Shown: in pieces, positions 33,762 to 42,353 of the stretch
Numbering within the stretch: position 1 is the stretch's first letter
Layout of the letters: each line of letters begins with the position of its first letter
NCBI GenBank assembly: GCA_017656145.1
Contig: JACDOI010000010.1
Location: forward strand, 1-60,650
DNA length: 60,650 nt
Direction: 5' to 3'
Source: Bacillota bacterium
GTDB lineage: Bacteria; Bacillota; Limnochordia; Limnochordales; ZCTH02-B6
The notes under the pieces: model-generated
Told to the model about the DNA's origin: nothing
Database searches by the model: none
Seen by the model: only the letters and a program-made list of their open reading frames with translations
Position numbers and translations under genes: made by a program

Positions 33762-34541
33762 TCACAAACCCAAAATATTGTACCCGGCGTCAACGTGAAT
33801 CACTTCGCCGGTAATGCCGCTTCCCAGCGGGCTGCAGAGGAATAGCGCCGTACCGGCCAGTTCCCGCATGTCGACCCGGCGGCGCAGCGGCGCCTTTTCC
33901 TCGTGATGCTTGAGCATTCCCATGAAGCCCGGAATGCCCCGGGCCGCCAGGGTCTTCATCGGGCCCGCGGAGATCGCGTTGACCCGGATGTTGTCGGGGC
34001 CCAGATCGTTGGCCAAGTAGCGGACAGCCGCTTCGAGGGCTGCTTTGGCCACCCCCATGACGTTATACCCGGCGACGACCTTCTCGGCGCCGTAGTACGT
34101 CATCGTGACGATGCTGCCCCCGCCGGCCTCCTTCATCCACGGCCGGGCGGCCCGGGCCAACGCAGCCAGCGAGTACGCGCTGATCTCCTGGGAGATCCGA
34201 TACCCTTCCCGAGAAGTATCTACGAAATCCCGCGACAGGTCCTCCCTGGGCGCAAAGGCGACCGCGTGGACCAAAAAGTCGAGCCGCCCAAACTCCCGGC
34301 CGATAGCTGCGAACGCCGCCTCGATTTGGGCGTCGTCGGTCACGTCCAAAGGCATAATGAGCGCATCCGAAAGGGTACCCGCCAATTCCCGGACGTTCTT
34401 TTCCAGCCGTTCATTCTGGTACGTGATGGCCAGACGTGCGCCGGCCTCCGCCAACATCTGTGCGATTCCCCATGCGATGCTGTGCTTGTCCGCCACACCG
34501 ACGACCAGACCGGTGCGGCCAGACAGATCGATGGCGATCAA
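33762..34541 (-). CDS. fabI: Enoyl-[acyl-carrier-protein] reductase FabI
   Basis: This 259-residue SDR-fold reductase catalyses the last step of the fatty-acid elongation cycle. FabI features are the GVADKHSIAWGIA cofactor loop, the Tyr-x6-Lys pair in YNVMGVAK and the C-terminal DAGYNILG. It starts at TTG after GGAGGGAG. It follows the SelW-like gene by 32 bases and is probably cotranscribed with it. Confidence 0.94.
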   Translation of the reverse strand: MIAIDLSGRTGLVVGVADKHSIAWGIAQMLAEAGARLAITYQNERLEKNVRELAGTLSDALIMPLDVTDDAQIEAAFAAIGREFGRLDFLVHAVAFAPREDLSRDFVDTSREGYRISQEISAYSLAALARAARPWMKEAGGGSIVTMTYYGAEKVVAGYNVMGVAKAALEAAVRYLANDLGPDNIRVNAISAGPMKTLAARGIPGFMGMLKHHEEKAPLRRRVDMRELAGTALFLCSPLGSGITGEVIHVDAGYNILGL

Positions 34542-34573
34542 TGCGCTCCCTCCGACCGGGCGACCGGCGGGCC

Positions 34574-34840
34574 CTACGGGCCCCCTGCGCCCAAAAGTCC
34601 CGATTCGTTCAGCAGCTTGACCACCTCACCGGCCTTCGGAAACCGGCCGGTGGCCCGCTTGGAATAGATCACCTTATCGCCGGCCGTCACCTCAAACACC
34701 CCGCCGCTGGACGGCACCAACACGACGCGGCCGACTTGCAGAGGAAACGCCGACACGATTTCTTCCGCCAAACTGGCGGCTCGAGGGGTGTATCCTCAAG
34801 ACGTGCAAAATTCGATCTGGACTTCAGCTCGCTCCGTCAC
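34574..34840 (-). CDS. SelW/Rdx-family selenoprotein candidate with in-frame UGA
   Basis: Read through a TGA at 34796-34798, the minus strand encodes 88 residues beginning IEFCTSUGYTPRA, with U at position 15. This is the CxxU-Gly-Tyr redox loop of SelW-like thioredoxin-fold proteins. VLVPSSGGVFEV, then VIYSKRATGRFP, matches the rest of the Rdx fold. The GTG at 34840 has GGGAGG eight bases upstream, whereas a start after the TGA has no ribosome site and loses the active-site cysteine. A hairpin with a GU-containing loop lies 16 bases 3' of the UGA, as bacterial SECIS elements do. sel genes are not in the window. The alternative is a nonsense-mutated CxxC gene. Confidence 0.8.
34765..34779 (-). 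promoter_or_regulatory. Candidate bacterial SECIS hairpin
   Basis: On the minus strand CCGCC and GGCGG pair around the loop AGTTT, starting 16 bases downstream of the in-frame TGA. Distance, short GC stem and a G-U in the apical loop fit the loose bacterial SECIS pattern recognised by SelB. Confidence 0.55.
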
Positions 34841-34941
34841 CAAACGCGCCTCCCTTTGAATGCAACCATGGTTTGCCCGTACCATTTTACCCATTCCCAC
34901 GCCGCCCGTCGAGGGGCCCGGCGGGGCGGGCCGAGCACTAG

Positions 34942-34973
34942 CCGGGCTTGGCCGGCCCGCCGGCCAAGCCCGG
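34942..34973. terminator. 14-bp stem-loop after the Liv operon
   Basis: CCGGGCTTGGCCGG (34942-34955) and CCGGCCAAGCCCGG (34960-34973) are perfect complements around a CCCG loop. They lie 36 bases past the end of the minus-strand livF gene and before the SelW-like gene. There is no T run. It probably ends or attenuates the Liv transcript. Confidence 0.6.
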
Positions 34974-35008
34974 GTGCCGGGTTGGAAGGCGCAGTCCGGT
35001 TCCGGTTT

Positions 35009-35710
35009 TCACACGGCCAGATACCGGTTGATCACTTCTCGATTCTCCCACAGCTCGTCCATGCTTCCGGAGTAGCGCACCACGCCCCGTTCGATGATGT
35101 ACGCCCGGTCGGCCACCCAACGGCAGAACTTCAGGTTCTGATCGGCCAGGAGGATCGACACACCCGCCTCCCGGATCTCCCGGAGCCGTCCGGCCAGGTC
35201 GGCGACGACGAGGGGCGCCAGACCCTCGCCGGGCTCGTCGAGCAAAAGCAGCCGGGGATTGTTCATGAGCGCCCGGCCGATGGTCAACATCTTCCGTTCG
35301 CCGCCGCTCAGCTGGTCGCCTTTCTTGCCAGCCAACTCCTTCAACCGGGGAAACAGGCCGTACACCCGTTCCAACGTCCAGGATCCGGGCCGGCGTCCGC
35401 CCGCTCTCCATCCCATCTCCAAATTCTCCTGGACGGTCAAGTCCGCGAAGATGCGGTGATCGTCTGGCATGTAGCCGATCCCGAGCTGCGCGATGCGGAA
35501 CGGCTCCATGCCCGCCAGCTCTTTCCCGGCGAATTGGATGCTGCCCGCCTTGGCCCGCAAAAGGCCCACAACGGTCCGCAACAAGGTGCTCTTTCCCGCG
35601 CCGTTGCGGCCGAGCAATGCCACCACCTCGTTCTCGCCAACGGTCAGGGAGACCCCATGCAGCACCTGCGACAGGCCGTAGCCTGAGACGACACCCTTTA
35701 GCGCCAGCAT
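35009..35710 (-). CDS. livF: Branched-chain-type ABC transporter ATP-binding protein LivF
   Basis: This 233-residue ATPase has Walker A GRNGAGKST, signature LSGGERKM and Walker B LLLDEPGEGLAP, the GEGLAP tail being typical of LivF. It is the last gene of the Liv operon and overlaps livG by 13 bases. It works with LivG under the LivH/LivM permeases. Confidence 0.92.
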   Translation of the reverse strand: MLALKGVVSGYGLSQVLHGVSLTVGENEVVALLGRNGAGKSTLLRTVVGLLRAKAGSIQFAGKELAGMEPFRIAQLGIGYMPDDHRIFADLTVQENLEMGWRAGGRRPGSWTLERVYGLFPRLKELAGKKGDQLSGGERKMLTIGRALMNNPRLLLLDEPGEGLAPLVVADLAGRLREIREAGVSILLADQNLKFCRWVADRAYIIERGVVRYSGSMDELWENREVINRYLAV

Positions 35711-36465
35711 TCGTCCAGCTCCTCCCCGAGGTACACGTCGCGCACAGCGGGGTTTTGCCGGATGTCGTCAGGAGTCCCTTCCGCCAAAACCTTGCCCCGA
35801 TGCAAGACGAACACGTGCTCGGCCAGAGAGAAAACGACGTCCATATCGTGCTCGACGATGACGAAGGTCGTGCTCCGGCTCGCGGACAACGACCGGATCA
35901 ACTCCAGCACCGCCTTGCGCTCCTCCGGGTTCATCCCCGAAGTGGGCTCATCGAGCAAGCACAGGCTCGGTTTGGTGGCCACGGCGATGCCCAGCTCCAG
36001 GAGCCGCTGGTCCCCGTGGGACACCAGGCCTGCCGGCACGTGCCGTTCCTCCCAAAGCCCGATGCGCCGCAGCACGTCCGCGGCTTCCTCCCGGGCCTCA
36101 GCGTCGGCCTTGTAAGGTCGGAACCACCTGCCCGCGGCACCCCGCCGGGCCAAAACCGGCAACAAGACGTTTTCCTCCACCGTCAACTCGGGGAACAAAG
36201 TCATGATCTGGAACGAGCGGGTAAGGCCCATGCGCACCCGGGCTGCCGGCTCCACCCGCGTCACGTCACAGCCCTGAAAGATCACCCGGCCCCCGTCCGG
36301 CGCGAGCCTGCCCGAGAGCACGTTGATGAACGACGTCTTGCCGGCCCCGTTGGGTCCGATGAGGGCCGTGATGCGCCCTTCTTCCACGGACAAGCTGACG
36401 CCGTCCAGCGCAACGAACCGGCCGAAACGCTTGACGATGCCTTCGGCCTGCAAGATCGCGCTCAC
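35698..36465 (-). CDS. livG: Branched-chain-type ABC transporter ATP-binding protein LivG
   Basis: This 255-residue ATPase has Walker A GPNGAGKTS and the LivG-typical TRSFQIMTLFPELTVEENV, followed by a Walker B with DEPTSGMNPEE. The segment between TVEENV and Walker B carries a short basic insert. It overlaps livM by four bases and livF by 13. Confidence 0.92.
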   Translation of the reverse strand: MSAILQAEGIVKRFGRFVALDGVSLSVEEGRITALIGPNGAGKTSFINVLSGRLAPDGGRVIFQGCDVTRVEPAARVRMGLTRSFQIMTLFPELTVEENVLLPVLARRGAAGRWFRPYKADAEAREEAADVLRRIGLWEERHVPAGLVSHGDQRLLELGIAVATKPSLCLLDEPTSGMNPEERKAVLELIRSLSASRSTTFVIVEHDMDVVFSLAEHVFVLHRGKVLAEGTPDDIRQNPAVRDVYLGEELDECWR

Positions 36466-37487
36466 CGCCCGCCACCCTTTCCTTGGGACTGAGCCGCCCC
36501 GGCGCCGGCCTGCGACCCGCGCTCTCCCAGGGCGGCCAAGACGCTGCCGATTCCGCCGCGGAAGCCGATCACCAGTCCCACGACGACAACTCCGGTGACG
36601 AGCTGCCAGTACTCGGTGAACCGCACGACCGCCTCTCGGATGAGCACGAACAGTACCGAACCGATGATCGGGCCAAAAAACACCCGAAAGCCGCCGAGCA
36701 GGCTAACGAGCACGGGCTGGGCGCTTTGTGTCCAGTGCGAGATGACGGGTGTAACCGCGCTCTCAAGCGGCGGCAGCAAAGCGCCAGCCAAGCCCGCGTA
36801 CCCGCCGGCGATGACGAACGCCAGGAGCCGGTGCCGCCTGACGCTGATCCCGACGAACTCCGAGCGGGTCTCGCTGTCCCGGATGCCCTGGAGACTCAGG
36901 CCGAACGGCGAGTTGACGATCCGGTACAGAATAACGACGGCCGCCACCGTGACGGCCAAAACGAAGTAATAGTACCGGGTGACAGACTCCAGCGACAAGG
37001 CGAACAATCCCGGAATGCCGAGGGGCGCCCGGGGAATCCCGACCAGGCCGTCATCCCCGCCGGTCACGGCCCGCCACTTCCAGAGCACCGAGTACACCAG
37101 CATGCCGAACGCGAGAGTCAGCATCGTAAAGTAGATGCGGGTATGGCGCACCAACAAGTAGCCGAACACCGCCGCGAGCGCGGCCGCCGTCGCCACCCCG
37201 CCCACCACGCCGAGTAGAACCCACCGGTAATGCAACAAGATGAACGCGCACGCATACGCGCCGATCCCATAAAATCCCGCCTGCCCGAACGACAACAGCC
37301 CGGTGTATCCAAACAGCAGGTTGAAACCGAGAGCAAACAGGGACAACATCATCATGTGTATGACCAAGTACTCGCTGTAGTCGCTGGCAAAGCCCGGGAA
37401 AGCGATCAAAACCGCCAACCCAAGCGGGATCAAAATCCGCGCCGGCCCGGACAGGCGAGGCGTCGAAACCGGTGTGGCACCCGTCAT
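36462..37487 (-). CDS. livM: Branched-chain-type ABC transporter permease LivM
   Basis: This 341-residue permease has about eight to ten membrane helices, with LFGYTGLLSFGQAGFYGIGAY near the N-terminal third and SETRSEFVGISVRRHRLLAFV in the cytoplasmic coupling loop. The ATG at 37487 is chosen because GGGAGGG lies upstream and it overlaps the livH stop by four bases. It forms the channel with LivH. Confidence 0.9.
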   Translation of the reverse strand: MTGATPVSTPRLSGPARILIPLGLAVLIAFPGFASDYSEYLVIHMMMLSLFALGFNLLFGYTGLLSFGQAGFYGIGAYACAFILLHYRWVLLGVVGGVATAAALAAVFGYLLVRHTRIYFTMLTLAFGMLVYSVLWKWRAVTGGDDGLVGIPRAPLGIPGLFALSLESVTRYYYFVLAVTVAAVVILYRIVNSPFGLSLQGIRDSETRSEFVGISVRRHRLLAFVIAGGYAGLAGALLPPLESAVTPVISHWTQSAQPVLVSLLGGFRVFFGPIIGSVLFVLIREAVVRFTEYWQLVTGVVVVGLVIGFRGGIGSVLAALGERGSQAGAGAAQSQGKGGGR

Positions 37488-38356
37488 GCCTGTTCCCTCC
37501 CGAACAAGCCCTGGCGCTTCCACAACAGCACCGCAGCCATGATCAAGTAGATGAGCGCCAGTTCTACGGTAGGAAACAGCAGCGTCCCGTAGGAATTGAG
37601 GACCCCGACGAGCAACGCCCCTACGAAGGCGCCGGTCAGACTGCCCAAACCTCCGATGACCGTCACGATGAACGCCTGAACGATCATATACGTCCCAATG
37701 CCGGGCGCAGCGACCCGTACAGGGGTCCCCAAGGCTCCACCCAGCGCGGCCAGCATGACGCCCAGAGCGAAAACCGTCGCAAAAATCCGCCGCACATCAA
37801 GACCCATCGCGGCCGCCATCTCCCGGTCCGCGGCGGTGGCCCGGACCAGCTTGCCCCACCACGTCTTTTCGAACAAAAGCCATAGCCCAGCCCACACCGC
37901 CAAGCCCGCGGCGATGACGAACAGGTTGTACACGGGAAACGGCATGCCCAGCACCCACACCGCGCCTTCAAAAAACCGCGGCATGGGGGGAATCATGAAA
38001 ACGCCGCCCCAAGCGGCCTTGACCAAGTCGTCAAAGATCAAGACAAGACCGAAGGTCAAAAGGAGCTGAAAGGAGTGGTCAAGGCCGTAGACAGGCCGCA
38101 GAAAGAAGCGCTCGACGACGAGTCCGATCAGGCCGGTACCGACCAGGCTCAGGACGATGGCCACCGGGAAACTGAGGCCGTACATCCCGTAGAACGTGTA
38201 CGCGAGGTACGCGCCGATCATGAAAAAGGCGCCGTGGGCGAAGTTCAAAACCCCCATGACCCCAAAGACGATGGTCAGACCCGCCGACAACAGCCATAGG
38301 TACATGGCCGCGCTCACGCCCACAAGCCCTTGATAAATCAACACCTGCAGCGACAA
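37484..38356 (-). CDS. livH: Branched-chain-type ABC transporter permease LivH
   Basis: This 290-residue permease has about eight helices. It contains GVMGVLNFAHGAFFMIGAY, a LivH hallmark, and RATAADREMAAAMGLDVRR in the coupling loop. It is separated from the binding-protein gene by an 82-base spacer with a strong stem-loop, which would make less permease than binding protein. Confidence 0.9.
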   Translation of the reverse strand: MSLQVLIYQGLVGVSAAMYLWLLSAGLTIVFGVMGVLNFAHGAFFMIGAYLAYTFYGMYGLSFPVAIVLSLVGTGLIGLVVERFFLRPVYGLDHSFQLLLTFGLVLIFDDLVKAAWGGVFMIPPMPRFFEGAVWVLGMPFPVYNLFVIAAGLAVWAGLWLLFEKTWWGKLVRATAADREMAAAMGLDVRRIFATVFALGVMLAALGGALGTPVRVAAPGIGTYMIVQAFIVTVIGGLGSLTGAFVGALLVGVLNSYGTLLFPTVELALIYLIMAAVLLWKRQGLFGREQA

Positions 38357-38382
38357 GCGGACACCTCTCCCTCCGGCGAAAG

Positions 38383-38418
38383 GCGCTGCGGCCCCCTCAC
38401 CAAACGGGGCCGCAGCGC
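38383..38418. terminator. 13-bp intercistronic stem-loop between livJ and livH
   Basis: GCGCTGCGGCCCC and GGGGCCGCAGCGC are perfect complements around a 10-base loop, located between the binding protein and the permease genes. There is no T run. It probably stabilises the upstream message or attenuates downstream transcription, a common arrangement in binding-protein operons. Confidence 0.65.
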
Positions 38419-38438
38419 AGCAAATCCGTTGTCCCTAG

Positions 38439-39707
38439 CTACTCCAGCGGTCCAAACGGCGGATAACGCCAGAACTCCTCCGTCTCAAACACCCGCAGAT
38501 CGCCCAACACGGCAATCGGGTACGCGGGATCGTACACGGCCCGGCCCGCGGGCACGGTGTACTCAAACTGGTGATCATAGTCCCGGAATACCCGGGTCCC
38601 GGCCGGCGTTTCCACCACCATGCCCTTCAGAGCGTCGATGATGGCCGACGTCTCCAGGCTGCGGGCCTTTTCGATGGCCGCTTTGGCGATGTAGACCGCC
38701 GAGTAGCTCGTCTCGGCCGAGTAGTTGGGCAACCGGGCCCAGCGCTCTTGGAACGCCTGCACGAACCGGCGGTTCATCTCCGTGTCCGGCCAGTTATGGA
38801 TGTAGCGCCCTGACGCCCACAGCTTGCCCTGGAACCGGTCCGCCTGGATTTCCCGGGTCAGCCCCTCCAGAACGTCGACGGAGCCGCCCATGGCCTGCCA
38901 CCAAACGTCGATGCGATCAAAGACTCCCATCTGTAGGGCCTGCCGCAGGATCATAACGGCCTCGCCGCCCCACGGCGTGACGAAGATGCCGTCGGGCCGG
39001 GCTGCCATGACCGACGCGATGTGGGGCGTGAAGTCCATGGTAAAGAACGGCGCCCACGCCTCGGCCACGAACTCCACGTCCGGGCGGTGCCGGCGCAAAA
39101 GTTCCTTAAACATCTGCCAGGCCGTGTAGCCGTACTCGTAGTCCGCACCGATGGTCGCCCAGCGCCGGACTTCCGGCATGTCCTTGACGACCAGCGCACC
39201 GACCGCGTCCTGATAGACCGGGGTGCTGACCCGCACGATGTGTTCAATGCCTTGCTCGTAGACGAGCTCCTCGGTGAGCCGATGCGTGGCGGCGTGGGTG
39301 AAAAACTGGATGACGTCAAGCTCCTGCAAGACTGGACCCAGCGCCATTGCGACGCCGCTTGAGTCGGTGCCGACAAGAAAGTTCGCGCCCCAGTCGACCA
39401 ACTGGCGCGCGTTGCGCACGCCTACAGCCGGCGCGAGCTCGCTGTCCAAAAACCGCATCTCAAGCTCGCAGCCTAAAATGCCGCCCGCGGCGTTGATCTC
39501 TTCAATAGCCAGCTGCATGCCCATCTGGATCTGCCGGCCGTAGTCGGCCAGCGGCCCGCTGAGCACCCCCTGGCCGCCCACCCGGATACGATCGACGCCC
39601 AGCTCGCACTCTTGGGCTACAGCCGCCGGGCTTGCCATCAAACACGCCGTCAGCCCGAACAAGATCCAGGGCCAAACTTGCCAAACGACGTTTTTCCTCC
39701 TTGCCAC
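38439..39707 (-). CDS. Branched-chain-type ABC transporter substrate-binding protein
   Basis: This 422-residue family-I periplasmic-type binding protein (LivJ/Peripla_BP_6) has a long hydrophobic signal sequence. It contains LTAC, a possible lipobox, but also a signal peptidase I-like AVAQ further on. Mature-part signatures are SGPLADYGRQIQMGMQLAIEEINAAGGI and a C-terminal ligand lobe. The GTG at 39707 follows AAGGAGG at a longish distance. The neighbouring CoA ligase suggests an aromatic or short carboxylic acid as ligand, but amino acids, urea or amides remain possible. Confidence 0.88.
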   Translation of the reverse strand: MARRKNVVWQVWPWILFGLTACLMASPAAVAQECELGVDRIRVGGQGVLSGPLADYGRQIQMGMQLAIEEINAAGGILGCELEMRFLDSELAPAVGVRNARQLVDWGANFLVGTDSSGVAMALGPVLQELDVIQFFTHAATHRLTEELVYEQGIEHIVRVSTPVYQDAVGALVVKDMPEVRRWATIGADYEYGYTAWQMFKELLRRHRPDVEFVAEAWAPFFTMDFTPHIASVMAARPDGIFVTPWGGEAVMILRQALQMGVFDRIDVWWQAMGGSVDVLEGLTREIQADRFQGKLWASGRYIHNWPDTEMNRRFVQAFQERWARLPNYSAETSYSAVYIAKAAIEKARSLETSAIIDALKGMVVETPAGTRVFRDYDHQFEYTVPAGRAVYDPAYPIAVLGDLRVFETEEFWRYPPFGPLE

Positions 39708-39858
39708 CTCGTTTCGAACCTCCTTCGTTCGTCGACCCCCGTTTGCCCCGGGCCGTTCGGCCTTCCCTCGGGCTTTTCGCCCTCGAAAGACGGGCCCAGC
39801 TCTCCGGAACCCTCTCGCCTTCCATCACCCCCTAAACAGCCGGACCCGGCCACGCGGT

Positions 39859-41172
39859 CTAGGACGCAAGCTTCGGCCGCATGTCCAGCACCCGCCGGGC
39901 CTTAAACGCTGTCCGCTCCAGCGAGTTGAGCGCGACCAGCTCGATCTCCAGTCCGACGCCCAGCGCCTCCCGGAGGCGCGCGGCGAGCTTTTGCCGGACA
40001 GCCGCCTCGCTGCCGGCCTGGAGCACTTCAGCCACGAGGGTGCAAATGTCGCGTCCGTAGGGATTCACTTCGAGGCGAATGCGGAACTCGTCTGAGATTT
40101 CCGGAATCGAGCGGACCACGTCCTCGACCTGGGATGGGTAAAAGTTCACACCTTTATAAATGATGATGTCGTCCGCGCGGCCCAGGATGCCGCCCGGTGA
40201 GCGAGCGTGGGTGCGGCCACAGCGGCAAGGTTCCTTGACGAGCCGGCCGATGTCGTTCGTCCAATACCGGATCATGGGGGTGCCTTCCCGGGTAAGGTGG
40301 GTGATGACGATGACCCCCTCCTCCCCTTCGGGCACCGGCTCCCCCGTGTTGCGATCGACCACCTCGATGAGATGATGATCCTCAGTCCAATGCAACCCGT
40401 CTTTGCACTGGCATTCCGCCGCCATGGTGGGGCCTATCTCGGCCAGCCCGTAGATGTCGTACGCGTCGATGCCAAGCCCTTCCTCCAATCTCCGGCGGGT
40501 TGCCGCCACCTCCGCGCCCGCCTCGCCGCCGAACGAGCCGATCCGCAACGCCAGCTCACTGCCGGAAACGCCCTGCTCCTGGAGCTTCTCCACTAGGTAC
40601 AGGGCGAACGAGGGCGTGGAAAAAAACACCGTCGGGCGCCACTCGTGAAACAGGTCGACCTGGCGGGCCGACTGGGTAGCCCCGATGGGCACGACAAAAC
40701 ATCCGAGCCGGCCTGCGGCATAATGCACCGCCAAGCCGGCGACCCACAAACCGTAGCTGAACGCGTTCTGAATCGTGTCGCCCGGACGAACGCCCTGGCT
40801 CCACAACAGCCGCGCGGTGAAATCGGTGATGGCCTCCACGTCGCGTGCGGTCCACAGCGTGTACACCGACCGGCCGGTCGTGCCCGACGAGGGGTGGAGT
40901 TCCCGCCACGCGGCCGGTTCCGCGCACGCCAAGCCCCCGAACCGGCCTTCCGCCTCCTGGGCTTGTCGCAGCTCATCCTTGGTGACGAACGGCAACCGCG
41001 CAACGTCTTCGAGGCCCTTGATGTCCTCGGGCTTTACGCCCACCTCGTCAAACTTCTTGCGGTAAAACGGCGACGTGCGGTATACTCGCTCCACTTGCCG
41101 GACAAGCCGTTCCGACTGCAACGCTTCCAGCCGGCCGCGCTCCATCGTCTCGATCTCCGGGTCGTAGTACAC
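39859..41172 (-). CDS. paaK: Phenylacetate-CoA ligase family protein (PaaK)
   Basis: This 437-residue AMP-forming acyl-CoA ligase has the PaaK-type phosphate loop HPSSGTTGRSVY, YGLAEIGPTMAAECQ, IIYKGVNFYPSQVED and a C-terminal lobe with ERTAFKARRV. It activates phenylacetate or a related aryl acid with ATP and CoA. The GTG at 41172 is chosen because AGGAGG lies eight bases or so upstream and the conserved YYDPEIETM follows. The rest of the paa pathway (paaABCDE) is not present, so the native acid may differ from phenylacetate. Confidence 0.88.
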   Translation of the reverse strand: MYYDPEIETMERGRLEALQSERLVRQVERVYRTSPFYRKKFDEVGVKPEDIKGLEDVARLPFVTKDELRQAQEAEGRFGGLACAEPAAWRELHPSSGTTGRSVYTLWTARDVEAITDFTARLLWSQGVRPGDTIQNAFSYGLWVAGLAVHYAAGRLGCFVVPIGATQSARQVDLFHEWRPTVFFSTPSFALYLVEKLQEQGVSGSELALRIGSFGGEAGAEVAATRRRLEEGLGIDAYDIYGLAEIGPTMAAECQCKDGLHWTEDHHLIEVVDRNTGEPVPEGEEGVIVITHLTREGTPMIRYWTNDIGRLVKEPCRCGRTHARSPGGILGRADDIIIYKGVNFYPSQVEDVVRSIPEISDEFRIRLEVNPYGRDICTLVAEVLQAGSEAAVRQKLAARLREALGVGLEIELVALNSLERTAFKARRVLDMRPKLAS

Positions 41173-41249
41173 GCTCCTCGCCTCCTGATCAGCCCGCGCA
41201 TCCGATCCGGTCAGCAGCCAGCAGAGGCGACCCGCCCGCGCGAATGATA

Positions 41250-41270
41250 TATTGTTTTCATAATACAATA
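41250..41270. promoter_or_regulatory. AT-rich palindrome between paaK and the methylmalonyl-CoA operon
   Basis: TATTGT (41250-41255) and ACAATA (41265-41270) are complementary arms around TTTCATAAT. It lies about 80 bases upstream of paaK within a conspicuously AT-rich stretch (about 41243-41370) separating two divergent operons. It is probably an operator for a TetR- or GntR-like regulator, but no regulator gene is adjacent. Confidence 0.5.
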
Positions 41271-41292
41271 CTGTACTTTCGTTATCGACAGC

Positions 41293-41320
41293 TTGATTCC
41301 TCTCTTTTGTGTGTTATGTT
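41293..41320 (+). promoter_or_regulatory. Probable promoter for the SDR/methylmalonyl-CoA operon
   Basis: TTGATT (41293-41298) and TATGTT (41315-41320) are separated by 16 bases. The roughly 200-base leader contains a 7-bp stem, CGGCCGG/CCGGCCG (41384-41401), followed by GCGTTTCC, possibly an attenuator. No known riboswitch is recognised in it. Confidence 0.5.
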
Positions 41321-41533
41321 CTAAAAAAGTTATTCGACTAAATATGATGTTTTGTGCAATGGTAGTCCGCTGCCCGCCGGACACGGCCGGAATACCGGCC
41401 GCGTTTCCCTGTCACGCCCGCCAGGAAAGACGGATATTAGCGTAGAATTTTAACTTCAATTCCATTCAGACCTTTTCGAGCGCCAATGGCGCCGGCAACC
41501 CTGCGGCGCCGGCGCTTCAGGAGGCGACAGGGC

Positions 41534-42304
41534 ATGGCCCCACTTGCGATGGACCTAACCGGACAATGCGCCTTGGTCGTGGGCGGCTCCCGGGGTATCG
41601 GCGCAGCCGTGGCCCTGGCCCTTGCCCGGGCGGGAGCCCAGGTGGGGGTAACGAGCCGCTCGGCAGACGGCGCGGCCAAAGCGGAGCGCGAGCTGAACCG
41701 GCAATTGCCGAACGGCCGGATTACCGGCTGGACGATGGATGTCACCCGCGCGGGCGATGCGGCTCGCATCATCCGGGAATTCGCCGAGCACACGGGCCGC
41801 CTCGACATCCTGGTAAACAGCGCCGGCACGGCGATCACCCGGTTTGCGCTGGACATCGCCGAAGAGGAGTGGGACGCGGTCATCAACACCAATCTCAAGG
41901 GATCCTTCTTCACTTGCCAAGCTGCGGCCCGGATCATGCGCACGCAAGGGGGCGGGCGGCTGATCAACATCGCCTCCGTCTTAGGCCTGGTCGTTCGAGG
42001 CGGGGTGTCGCCGTATTGCGCCAGCAAAGCCGCGCTGATTCACTTGACCCGGGCTCTGGCATACGAGTGGGCCCGGTACGGGATTTTGGTCAATGCCATC
42101 GCACCGGGATATATCGTGACCGATATGAATCGCGACGTGATGTCGGATCCGACAGTGATGAACCGGCTGGTGTCCGAAACGCCCCTCCGGCGACTGGCGG
42201 ACGTGTCGGACGTCGGTGCGGCCGCCTGTTTCCTGGCCTCCCCCTACAGTTCGTTCATGACGGGACAAGTGCTGGTGGTGGACGGCGGCTGGACCTTGCC
42301 TTGA
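41534..42304 (+). CDS. Short-chain dehydrogenase/reductase (FabG-like)
   Basis: This 256-residue classical SDR has the cofactor loop GGSRGIGAAVA, NSAGT, the catalytic Ser in NIASVLG and Tyr-x3-Lys in PYCASKAAL. The C-terminal VDGGWTLP is typical. The loss of Asp in the usual position after beta-2 (SRSADG) favours NADP(H). The ATG at 41534 has AGGAGG nine bases upstream. It heads the operon with the dehydratase-like and mutase genes, so it probably acts on a hydroxyacyl- or ketoacyl-CoA. Confidence 0.88.
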   Translation: MAPLAMDLTGQCALVVGGSRGIGAAVALALARAGAQVGVTSRSADGAAKAERELNRQLPNGRITGWTMDVTRAGDAARIIREFAEHTGRLDILVNSAGTAITRFALDIAEEEWDAVINTNLKGSFFTCQAAARIMRTQGGGRLINIASVLGLVVRGGVSPYCASKAALIHLTRALAYEWARYGILVNAIAPGYIVTDMNRDVMSDPTVMNRLVSETPLRRLADVSDVGAAACFLASPYSSFMTGQVLVVDGGWTLP

Positions 42305-42353
42305 CGCTTCCAGCGACTCGCCATCCCAGATTACGGTAAGGAGGTTCGACTCG

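Noticed and set aside
34574-34771. A 65-residue protein beginning after the TGA of the SelW-like gene.
   Set aside because: Its start codon would be TTG without a ribosome binding site, and it would lack the conserved redox loop. The longer selenoprotein reading explains the conservation better.
39730-39830. Possible guanidine-I (ykkC) riboswitch upstream of the Liv binding protein: GGGTTCCG, CTGG-CCC and AAAAGCCCG occur in the right order on the minus strand.
   Set aside because: The ACGG and CCGAGAG blocks are absent and the closing P1 stem cannot form. The AAAAGCCC part is just a small GGGC/GCCC hairpin, so the resemblance is probably chance in GC-rich DNA.
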